DNA of 64,000 bases from Desulfovibrio intestinalis (GTDB taxonomy: Bacteria; Desulfobacterota; Desulfovibrionia; Desulfovibrionales; Desulfovibrionaceae), in contig NZ_JACHGO010000003.1 of the NCBI RefSeq assembly GCF_014202345.1, positions 248,001 through 312,000 on the forward strand, in the 5' to 3' direction. Shown here in pieces: positions 25,689 through 32,033 of the stretch; positions within the stretch are counted from its first letter, which is position 1, and each line of letters starts with the position of its first letter. Both the position numbers and the translations under genes were made by a program. Below the pieces are notes generated by a model. The model saw nothing but the letters and a program-made list of their open reading frames with translations, did not search any database and was not told the origin of the DNA.

Positions 25689-27149
25689 ATGAAGTTGGAA
25701 AAAAAAGAACCCGGCGTACCGGGTATTGTTAATCTTCCCGATCCTGCTCCGGGCAAGGGCGGACGTAAGGTTGTGGCTTTGGCTCTGCTGGCGGTATTGC
25801 TGGTGGGTGGAGCCGCCTTCTGGCTTACGCGGGATAAAGATACTCGCGATCATTGGCGCGAACAGGCTGCCTCTGTTATTGATAACGCCACCAGCGGCAC
25901 GCCTCTGGCTGGTGTGGGCGATGCCTTTCGCGACGCGCCTCCGCCGCCGCCTCCATCGGTTGTCAGTCCTTATACAGCGCCGGGTACCCTGGCTGGTCAA
26001 AATGTACAGGGAGCAGTAGGTGGCCCCGCAGACGGCACCATGCCCGGAAGCGGCCTTGCGGCAACAAACGGCGCTGCGGCCCCAACTGGTCTGCCCCCGC
26101 GAGTTACGGAAGACAGCCGCGTGCGCCCGCAGTTTGTGGAAAGTCTGGCGGCCTATCTGGTTTCGCGCTTCAAGCCCGGCCCTCGCGCTGGCACGCTTAA
26201 TGTCTCGGTGCAGAACGTCAATCAGCGGTTCGGCACAAAACTTACGGGCATTGCTGAAGGCGATACCGGGGGCAGAGCGGCTCTTCTGCGCTATGCCTTT
26301 CATCCCACCATGCTGCAAGGTCTGTACAGTCTGTATGTGGACCGTTTTATGGAAGACGTGGCCCGTGAAGCAAGGGCCAAGGATTTCACTGCCGAGCAAA
26401 CGCATCAACTATATATGGCGCTGGCTGGCCGCTTTGTGATGCTTGCAGGAGCGCTGGAGGGCGTTGCAGCAACGCCCGATCTGGATGCCCGCTTGCGCCA
26501 GGTGGACGCTGCTGCCCAAAGCACAGTGGACATTAACAGCCAGATGGCTGAAGCGGTATTTGAATACGACCAGTTGCGTGAATCCGGGGCGTCTCAGTCG
26601 CAGCTCAGCACGTCGCAATTACGCGTAGATGGCCTTGGGGCGCGGTTTCGCCGTTCTCTGGAAGAGCAGTCGGTGGTGCAGCGGGCTTTGGTGAACGCCA
26701 TCCGGCGCGGGGCCGGGCAGACTATGGACGATGACGAACTGCTCTTCGTAGCCCGCTGGGCAGACCGCCGTCTCAAGCAGGATCCGCAGGCTATGGCATC
26801 GGTGCAGTCTTCTGCAGGTATTTTGCGCGATCTTGCCCGCCGCTTCGCTCAGGCCGCCACTGGCGCGCCCGCAGCGCACACAGGGGCAACGCAGCAGCCC
26901 GCTCATTCCGGCCCGGCGGCTGGAATGGGGGCGGCACAAGGCACGCCGCAAGGTTTGACCGTGCCCGGTGGTAATGGCGCTCTTGCTGCGCCTGCGCCCG
27001 CCCCTACGCCTGCCCCGGCACAGGTTCCGGCTCAGGGAATGGCCCCGGCTGTTCCTGCCGCGCCGCATACAGGTTCGGCGCTTACGCCGCCTGCCGCGCG
27101 TCAGGAAGCCATTGGAGCACCCGTTCAAGTGGGCGGGCAGGGCCGTTGA
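25689..27149 (+). CDS. membrane-anchored protein of unknown function
   Basis: The product is 486 residues from the ATG at 25689, chosen for the AGAAGGAG 7 bases upstream; the frame is open from 25647. A short basic cytoplasmic N-terminus is followed by one membrane segment (about 27-46, VVALALLAVLLVGGAAFW). A Pro/Ala linker comes next. A predicted alpha-helical domain (about 145-400) contains FVESLAAYLVSRFKPG and AFEYDQLRES-like helices, and the C-terminus is Ala/Pro/Gln-rich. I do not recognise a family. It overlaps cobU (TTGA) and probably forms an operon with it and the secreted protein at 27763, but nothing ties it to cobalamin synthesis. Confidence 0.7.
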   Translation: MKLEKKEPGVPGIVNLPDPAPGKGGRKVVALALLAVLLVGGAAFWLTRDKDTRDHWREQAASVIDNATSGTPLAGVGDAFRDAPPPPPPSVVSPYTAPGTLAGQNVQGAVGGPADGTMPGSGLAATNGAAAPTGLPPRVTEDSRVRPQFVESLAAYLVSRFKPGPRAGTLNVSVQNVNQRFGTKLTGIAEGDTGGRAALLRYAFHPTMLQGLYSLYVDRFMEDVAREARAKDFTAEQTHQLYMALAGRFVMLAGALEGVAATPDLDARLRQVDAAAQSTVDINSQMAEAVFEYDQLRESGASQSQLSTSQLRVDGLGARFRRSLEEQSVVQRALVNAIRRGAGQTMDDDELLFVARWADRRLKQDPQAMASVQSSAGILRDLARRFAQAATGAPAAHTGATQQPAHSGPAAGMGAAQGTPQGLTVPGGNGALAAPAPAPTPAPAQVPAQGMAPAVPAAPHTGSALTPPAARQEAIGAPVQVGGQGR

Positions 27150-27769
27150 GCGCGCCTTGCGTCTTTTTTGTGGGCGGCACACGCAGCGGTAAAAGCGACA
27201 TGGCCCAGCGCTGGGCCGAAGCTGTAGCCCCGCAACGTCTGTATCTGGCAACCTGCTGGGCCGAGGACGAAGAAATGACGCGCCGCGTGGCGCGCCATCA
27301 GGACATGCGGGGCGCTGGCTGGCAATGTCAGGAAGAACCTCTGGACCCAGCCGCCGCCCTTGACCGTCTTTTTGCCGCAGTGTCACAGGCAGACAATGCT
27401 TGCGCGCCGCAAAAAGGCGAGGCTTTCGGCAGGTCTGAAAGAGCAGAAACTCTTGTGCCGGGCGTCGTTCTGTTAGACTGCGTAAGCCTGTGGATTGCCA
27501 ATCTTCTTGCCCGAGATCAGGACGAGGATACAATTTTACGCAAAGTATCGGCCCTTGGGGAGCGCCTTGCGGCACCTCCCCTGCCTGTGGCTGTGGTCAG
27601 CGCCGAGACGGGCCTGGGCCTTGTGCCCATGTCGCCTTTGGGGCGGGCCTTCAATGACGTGCTGGGCCTCGCCAATCAGAAACTGGCCCGGGTTTGCCAT
27701 CATGTAGTTTTTGTCAGCTGCGGCCTGCCCCTGCCCCTCAAGGGGGCGCTGCCGGAGGAAATATGCTGA
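27146..27769 (+). CDS. cobU: adenosylcobinamide kinase / adenosylcobinamide-phosphate guanylyltransferase
   Basis: The product is 207 residues from a TTG that overlaps the previous stop. P-loop GGTRSGKS (9-16), the guanylylated-His motif RHQDMRGAGWQ and the Walker B-like VVLLDCVSLWIANLL are all present. The C-terminus has SAETGLGLVPMSPLGRAFND. CobU phosphorylates and then GMP-activates adenosylcobinamide in the nucleotide-loop assembly of cobalamin. The TTG start without a clear ribosome binding site suggests re-initiation after the upstream gene. Confidence 0.92.
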   Translation: MSAPCVFFVGGTRSGKSDMAQRWAEAVAPQRLYLATCWAEDEEMTRRVARHQDMRGAGWQCQEEPLDPAAALDRLFAAVSQADNACAPQKGEAFGRSERAETLVPGVVLLDCVSLWIANLLARDQDEDTILRKVSALGERLAAPPLPVAVVSAETGLGLVPMSPLGRAFNDVLGLANQKLARVCHHVVFVSCGLPLPLKGALPEEIC

Positions 27770-28455
27770 ATTGTGCGCGTATAAACATCGGCACGGCCAA
27801 TAGAAACGCCTTGTCGATGGCATTGTTGTGTCTTTTTCTTGTGCCGCTGTGCCTTGGACTTGCTGTTCCGTCTCTGGCAGCAGGCACGGCAGCCGCTGCG
27901 CGGCAATGTGTGGTGCAGGCGGGCAAGGCTGTGGACAGCGCCGACGCCACGGCTTTTGAAAAACTTGTGGATGTGGACGGTATTCTTGCCGACGCCCTGG
28001 ATATTTTTGTGCGCCGCGCCAAACAGCCGCAGGCCGCTGCCGAACTGCCGCCTATGCTGGCCATACTGTTTTCTCAGGCCGGATCAGGCGAGCAGGGCAG
28101 CGCTACGGTGCGCGCGGTGCTGCTCAGCGAATCCCGCTCGTTTATCATGAATGGCATCAGTTCCGGCGCATTTGCAGGGCGCAAGGTGGATGGCCGCGCC
28201 GCACAGGGCGTGCTGGCTCCGCTGTTTGCAGATGCCTCCACTGGCCGCAAGGAAATTCGACAGGTGGGCGAGGCACGCGCCAAAAATGGCGACTGGCTGG
28301 TGCCCTTTACGGTGTATGACCACGGCAATGGCGAAAGCTACCGGGTAACCGGGCGGGTGAGTTTTGACGGCAGCAACGCCGGGCGTCTGGTTGCTGTTGA
28401 AAACCTTGAAGCCCTTATGGGGCAGGTAGCTGACGAAAGCCGCAGTGTGCAGTGA
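27763..28455 (+). CDS. secreted/periplasmic protein, unknown function
   Basis: The product is 230 residues from the ATG at 27763, with GGAGGAAAT directly upstream; it overlaps the cobU stop by 7 bases. A long signal peptide reaches the VPSLAAGTA region (about 40). The mature part has a repeated alpha/beta character with DATAFEKLVDVDGILADALD and ends in a beta-rich half, WLVPFTVYDHGNGESYRVTG. It resembles small periplasmic proteins with nuclear-transport-factor-like folds, but I cannot assign a family. The DNA of its last codons recurs at 29062, as part of the downstream duplication. Confidence 0.7.
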   Translation: MLNCARINIGTANRNALSMALLCLFLVPLCLGLAVPSLAAGTAAAARQCVVQAGKAVDSADATAFEKLVDVDGILADALDIFVRRAKQPQAAAELPPMLAILFSQAGSGEQGSATVRAVLLSESRSFIMNGISSGAFAGRKVDGRAAQGVLAPLFADASTGRKEIRQVGEARAKNGDWLVPFTVYDHGNGESYRVTGRVSFDGSNAGRLVAVENLEALMGQVADESRSVQ

Positions 28456-28973
28456 GGCGGTGAGCAGTTCAGCGGCTATGGCTTTGACAATTTTCTGTAA
28501 AAAATGCCCAGCCCGAGGCTTGGATGCGCATATCCGTTGATAATCGCCACAGAATTGTATTGCTTCTCTTTGTAGTGTTTGACCATCTTGTGTGGCTGTA
28601 TGGCGGGCATTGGGAGCAGGCGTCTTTTGCCTATGTGGTGATGACGGAATGTCTGCGGATTTTCGTGGGCATGGCCCTTGTGGCAAGCTTTTTTTACCCA
28701 AGGATTCTGGAAGGCAGTGTTAAGTTTGTGCTGGCGTATTGCCTGGTCATGTTTGTGCTGAATCTATTTGGTTGTACGGATAAAGCGAGGAATTCCGATA
28801 TCCCTGGTTCTATGGTTAATTTTTTTTGGTTCAAAAAAGACCGCTTTGTTCCCATTGAGTATGGATTTCTTGCGACAATAATTTATTCATACTTTATATT
28901 AGGTACATATTTCTTTTCCGGGAAATATATTAATCCTGAAATCATTGCAAAAAAGAACATTAACAGAGCTTGA
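28441..28973. repeat. tandem duplication, unit 1
   Basis: From the last codons of the preceding gene through the small membrane protein. The counterpart is 29062-29585. The blocks GAGGCGGTGAGCAGTTCAGCGG and GTTGATAATCGCCACAGAAT are nearly identical in both units, as is the coding region for TATGGCGGGCATTGGGAGCA. Confidence 0.8.
28524..28973 (+). CDS. small four-helix membrane protein, tandem paralog 1
   Basis: The product is 149 residues with about four membrane segments (roughly 10-26, 38-60, 67-86 and 113-133). Features shared with the next gene are MR-SVDNRHRIVLL at the start, DHLVWLYGGHWEQASF, a KKDRFVPIE loop and the ending YFFSGKYIN-EI. I do not recognise the family; overall shape recalls small TraX/acyltransferase-like integral membrane fragments, but no catalytic residues are visible. 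The 3' half is markedly AT-rich compared with neighbours. The ribosome binding site is weak. Confidence 0.7.
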   Translation: MRISVDNRHRIVLLLFVVFDHLVWLYGGHWEQASFAYVVMTECLRIFVGMALVASFFYPRILEGSVKFVLAYCLVMFVLNLFGCTDKARNSDIPGSMVNFFWFKKDRFVPIEYGFLATIIYSYFILGTYFFSGKYINPEIIAKKNINRA

Positions 28974-29144
28974 TAATATATTATGTATTGTTAATTTTTG
29001 CATATTTAAAGGTAGATTGATTGCTTTTGATGCCCTCATGGGACGGAATGTTGATGAAAAACGCAGCGTACAGAGAGGCGGTGAGCAGTTCAGCGGTATT
29101 GGTTTTGACGAATTTCTGCAAAAACAGGTTAGCTTGGAGTTTAG
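28974..29144. other. spacer between the paralogs
   Basis: This includes about 80 bases of duplicated 3' end and leader. The copied codons of the secreted protein (KRSVQ then frame loss) are non-functional here. Confidence 0.6.
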
Positions 29145-29585
29145 ATGCGTTTATCAGTTGATAATCGCCACAGAATAGTGCTGTTGTTCTTTGTTATTAT
29201 TGACCATTTTATCTGGCTGTATGGCGGGCATTGGGAGCAGGCGTCTTTTGTTTATGTGATCATGACGGAATGTATACGAATTTTTGTGGGCATTGCCTTT
29301 GTCGCAAGCTTTTTTTACAAGAAAATTCTAGAATTCAGTGTTAAAATAACGTTGACATATTGTCTAGTCATGATGGTACTTAATATATTTGGTTATAGTA
29401 GTGATGGAATGTCATTTTTCTCAAGCCCTGGTGCTACGCCTAATGTTCTTTTTTTCAAAAAAGATCGTTTCGTTCCCATTGATCACGCATTGCTAGCTGC
29501 CTTGCTTTATTTGTATTTTTTATTGTGCGCCTATTTTTTTTCCGGCAAATATATCAATCAGGAAATTCTTGCAAAAAGCCGATAA
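29062..29585. repeat. tandem duplication, unit 2
   Basis: Second, more diverged and more AT-rich copy of 28441-28973. Confidence 0.8.
29145..29585 (+). CDS. small four-helix membrane protein, tandem paralog 2
   Basis: The product is 146 residues, a paralog of 28524-28973 with the same four membrane segments and the same conserved blocks (MRLSVDNRHRIVLLFFV, DHFIWLYGGHWEQASF, KKDRFVPID, YFFSGKYINQEI). The middle loop differs (YSSDGMSFFSSPGATP). Retention of the reading frame despite clear DNA divergence argues that both copies are under selection. The function is unknown. The stop codon lies inside the terminator stem. Confidence 0.72.
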   Translation: MRLSVDNRHRIVLLFFVIIDHFIWLYGGHWEQASFVYVIMTECIRIFVGIAFVASFFYKKILEFSVKITLTYCLVMMVLNIFGYSSDGMSFFSSPGATPNVLFFKKDRFVPIDHALLAALLYLYFLLCAYFFSGKYINQEILAKSR

Positions 29586-29618
29586 CAGCCTTTCGGAAGG
29601 CTGTTATCGGCTTTTTGC
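29571..29618. terminator. bidirectional terminator at the chromosome / phage-cluster junction
   Basis: GCAAAAAGCCGATAACAGCC... pairs fully with its complement around TCGG, about 22 pairs. A-run and T-run flanks suit both strands. It ends the rightward gene at 29145 and, on the minus strand, the leftward phage-type cluster. Confidence 0.93.
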
Positions 29619-29665
29619 ATTGAACTTATTTCATTTTATCTGCTTTGCAGGAGTCACACCAGTAT

Positions 29666-29875
29666 TTAGGGATTTTTTTTGATAAATTTACCACCAAGTT
29701 TTATTGATTCTTGTAGGAGGCTGGGGTGAATCATAACCCCTTTTGCTAATCTTTCCGCTCTCGGCTTTAAAGCCTTCTGTAGCATCTCAATCTTTTTTGT
29801 TTTTTTTTGGGTGCCCATACGGGTAAGACCACCATGGGCGCAAAGCGTCAAGCATGCCGCCGGATGTGCCGCCAC
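29666..29875 (-). CDS. possible +1-frame continuation of the terminal phage-cluster gene
   Basis: An open minus-strand frame carries KKIEMLQKALKPRAERLA and ends LGGKFIKKNP. It lies one frame off from the 68-residue gene at 29787-29993. The two frames meet in a 9-base A run (minus strand, 29800-29808); losing one A would join them into one protein of about 107 residues. It has no good ribosome binding site of its own. It may therefore be the 3' part of a frameshifted or slippage-read gene. Confidence 0.45.
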   Translation of the reverse strand: MAAHPAACLTLCAHGGLTRMGTQKKTKKIEMLQKALKPRAERLAKGVMIHPSLLQESIKLGGKFIKKNP

Positions 29876-29993
29876 CAGCGTCCGTAGCGCTGTTCAGGGC
29901 GGCCGCAGCAACCAGCGTTCCCTTGGCAAAAGCCTCTGACGCGCGCCATCCGTCTGTTCCGGCAAAAAATCCGGCACCTCTGCCTCCGCCCAT
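29787..29993 (-). CDS. small Gly/Ala-rich phage-cluster protein
   Basis: The product is 68 residues (MGGGRGAGFFAGTDGWR...), ending in PKKNKKD just after a homopolymeric A run. AAGGAGG lies 7 bases before the ATG, and the start overlaps the stop of the preceding gene (TAATG), so it is surely translated. The family is unknown. It is the last gene of the leftward cluster. See 29666-29875 for the probable continuation in another frame. Confidence 0.6.
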   Translation of the reverse strand: MGGGRGAGFFAGTDGWRASEAFAKGTLVAAAALNSATDAGGGTSGGMLDALRPWWSYPYGHPKKNKKD

Positions 29994-30646
29994 TACGCAG
30001 CCTCCTTGCGAACTGAAAATGCGTAATATGGCACTTCAATCAGTTCTGGCCCGTCATTACGGTAAGGGCCAAAAATATCATCCGTCATCCGGCTGTAGTT
30101 GACGATGGTTTGTGGCTGGAGCGTTTCAATCATAACAGCTAACCCCTGTTTGAAATATTCCCTGTACTGCTTGTTGCGCAGTAGCCCATTGGTGCTGACT
30201 GCCACGGTTCCCCCCTTGGGAAGGCCTTCAAAAGCAAAAGCATAGGTGCGTTCGTCTCCCCAGCGAACATTGGGAATGATTGGCACACCCTCGCGTTGCA
30301 GCCAAAAGGCCAGTGCCCTGTTGCGGTAGGTGTTCCATATCTGCATAGCCAATGGCATTTCACGGTATACGCTGAAGTCTGGCGTAATCACGCCAGCAAT
30401 TCGCTTGAATATGGGCAGATAGCGTTTGGGGTTATTCCAGACACATTCAAAGATATGGTCATGCGTGTAGAAGTGCAGCCAGTTTTTACTGGTTGCCTTG
30501 CTGTATATTTTTTCAAAAGGAATAGCATGCGCAGGTTTGAAGTGAACCGGCTCTAACTGCGGCAATTCAAAAATCGGGCTGAACTGCGCTTTTTTAACCA
30601 GCTCGGATTTGAATACATCATAGCGTTGATGACGTGAGCGCTTCAC
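29993..30646 (-). CDS. DUF4417-type phage protein
   Basis: The product is 217 residues from a GTG preceded by AAGGAGG (4-base spacing); the frame is open to a TTG at 30664. Motifs: YDVFKSELVKKAQFSPIFELP, IPFEKI-SKATSKNWLHFYTHD, VITPDFSVYREMPLAMQIWN, GVPIIPNVRWGDERTYAFAF and GTVAVSTNGLL. This fits the DUF4417 family found in phages and mobile elements, whose function is not established. It lies after a terminator at 30734-30774, so it may be separately transcribed cargo of the cluster. Confidence 0.72.
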   Translation of the reverse strand: MKRSRHQRYDVFKSELVKKAQFSPIFELPQLEPVHFKPAHAIPFEKIYSKATSKNWLHFYTHDHIFECVWNNPKRYLPIFKRIAGVITPDFSVYREMPLAMQIWNTYRNRALAFWLQREGVPIIPNVRWGDERTYAFAFEGLPKGGTVAVSTNGLLRNKQYREYFKQGLAVMIETLQPQTIVNYSRMTDDIFGPYRNDGPELIEVPYYAFSVRKEAA

Positions 30647-30733
30647 AATGCCTCCTTGAAGCAAAGAGGTTTTGTTCGTTTTTCAGTAAAAACTATCAGA
30701 GCATCCCCCAAAAAAAGTTTTAGGGGGTGGGGC

Positions 30734-30774
30734 GTGGGGGAGGAGACCCTTTTTCAAAAGGGCCCCTCCCCCAC
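30734..30774 (-). terminator. terminator after the gp14-like gene
   Basis: GTGGGGGAGG...CCTCCCCCAC stem of about 17 pairs on a C/G-rich background. It is followed on the minus strand by a second short CCCCC/GGGGG stem with a T run (CTTTTTTT). Confidence 0.75.
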
Positions 30775-30780
30775 AAAATA

Positions 30781-30799
30781 GTTCAAACCAAATCTGCTC
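30781..30799 (-). repeat. partial copy of the GAGCAGATT element
   Basis: On the minus strand, GAGCAGATTTGGTTTGAAC matches the first half of copies A and B. Confidence 0.4.
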
Positions 30800-30849
30800 C
30801 AGATATAGACGGCATACACTCCGGGTGCAGCACCACAACAGGTATACGG

Positions 30850-31425
30850 TCAGGGCAGCAACGGGCCACGCGTGCCAAGGGTGTAGAAGTTGCGCCCCAC
30901 GCGGTTGGCACCGTTGAGCAGGGTAGTAGTCAGGCCCAGATAGTCGGTCTGTGCGTGATTGTTGAGATTTTCGGCATTCAGGGTTGCCCCTGTGGACTGG
31001 TTGCGCAGGTTCCAGGCGCGAACCTGCTGGTTATATGAGGCGGCATTGCCTTGCTGTTCCTGAGCCAGGGCGTCCAGTTCGCCTTTTTCTGCGGTATCAA
31101 GGTTCAGATCCAGTTGACTTCCGGTCCCCACTTGTGCGCCCGATGTTGACGCCTGCGCTCTTTGCCCGCCAATAATGCGCGCAACTTCCTGACGTTTTTT
31201 TACTGCGGCTTCATATCCGGCCTGCTTTTCCTGCCGGGCGGCCTCGTCCGCCAGGGTGGCGCTCTGTTCAGCCTGTTGTGCGCTGCGTTCAGCCAGTTTG
31301 GACTGGTATTCTGTCTGCTGGCGGCGGCTTTCAGCCTGTTGGATGGAACTGACCGTGCCCACAGCGGCTCCGGCCAGAGCTACGGCTGCGCTGATGGCAG
31401 CGGCAGTACTTGTTGTAATGGCCAT
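30850..31425 (-). CDS. internal virion/core protein, T7 gp14-like
   Basis: The product is 191 residues from the ATG at 31425 (AAGGAG upstream). A hydrophobic N-terminus (AAAISAAVALAGAAVGTVSS) is followed by a long Gln/Ala-rich coiled coil (TEYQSKLAERSAQQAEQSAT). This pattern is typical of podovirus gp14-type ejection proteins, which leave the virion to form the channel for DNA delivery. Its start overlaps the stop of the GNAT-like gene (TGATG). The usual large partners gp15 and gp16 are not evident. Confidence 0.65.
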   Translation of the reverse strand: MAITTSTAAAISAAVALAGAAVGTVSSIQQAESRRQQTEYQSKLAERSAQQAEQSATLADEAARQEKQAGYEAAVKKRQEVARIIGGQRAQASTSGAQVGTGSQLDLNLDTAEKGELDALAQEQQGNAASYNQQVRAWNLRNQSTGATLNAENLNNHAQTDYLGLTTTLLNGANRVGRNFYTLGTRGPLLP

Positions 31426-31883
31426 CAGCAAAGCTCCTTGTGCCAGATGGTTTCGGTATGGCGCGCGCCCAGACGGCGGTACAGGGCGTCACAGGGCCGT
31501 GAGGCGGGTGAACTGTATTGCACAAGACCTGCGCCGCGTTGCCTGAGTTCCGCTTCGGCATGGCGCAGCAGGTTCAGGGCAGTGAAGCCACCGCGAGCTT
31601 GCGGGGCCAGGTACAGCCCGTCCAGCGCCGCCAGAAGCGTGCCCTGCCTGTGTGGGCAGGAAACAAGGGTAAAGGCCGCATAGCCCGCCAGATTTCCATC
31701 GGGTGTGCGCGCCGCGCTGACGTGCAGCATATCCAGATTTTCAAGGCAGGCGTACCGCTCTGCGTCCAGGCCAAAGTTTGTATTATTGTGCAGTGGGGCC
31801 TCCACCTCATGCCAGTGCGCAGCGGTAAGAAGCCGGGCTTCAGGTTCCAGTTTTGTAAAAGATTCTGTGGCAAAGGCCAGCAT
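31425..31883 (-). CDS. GNAT-fold acetyltransferase-like phage protein
   Basis: The product is 152 residues. A GNAT core is visible: GNLAGYAAFTLV (beta strands), LDGLYLAPQARGGFTALNLL (motif A, Q/R-x-x-G-x-G/A region) and a C-terminal LYRRLGARHTETIW. Proteins of this kind occupy the gp13 position in some podoviruses. The substrate is unknown. AGGAG lies 7 bases before the ATG. Confidence 0.6.
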   Translation of the reverse strand: MLAFATESFTKLEPEARLLTAAHWHEVEAPLHNNTNFGLDAERYACLENLDMLHVSAARTPDGNLAGYAAFTLVSCPHRQGTLLAALDGLYLAPQARGGFTALNLLRHAEAELRQRGAGLVQYSSPASRPCDALYRRLGARHTETIWHKELC

Positions 31884-32033
31884 GCGATTCTCCTTGTTGG
31901 GTGCCGCAGCGGGAGGATTTATTGACGTGGCGTCCTCTCGCTGGCGTAAAATTGGCGGCCTTTACAGCCGCCCGGATGGCAGAGGGTGCAATGCCAGATC
32001 ACGGCCCATATATTTAACTGTGTAGCGCTGCGG
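31884..32033. other. spacer with weak hairpin
   Basis: A GGCGGC/GCCGCC hairpin at 31954-31972, followed on the minus strand by AATTTTA, may partly terminate after the tail gene. Confidence 0.4.

Noticed and set aside
26619-27575. 318-residue minus-strand ORF opposite the unknown membrane-anchored gene and cobU
   Set aside because: Arg/Pro/Cys-rich shadow with no motif; the plus strand has good starts and the CobU motifs.
29797-29812. Classical -1 slippery heptamer A AAA AAC in the terminal phage gene
   Set aside because: A -1 shift there reaches a stop after about 10 codons. The long continuation is in the +1 register, so the standard -1 mechanism does not explain it.
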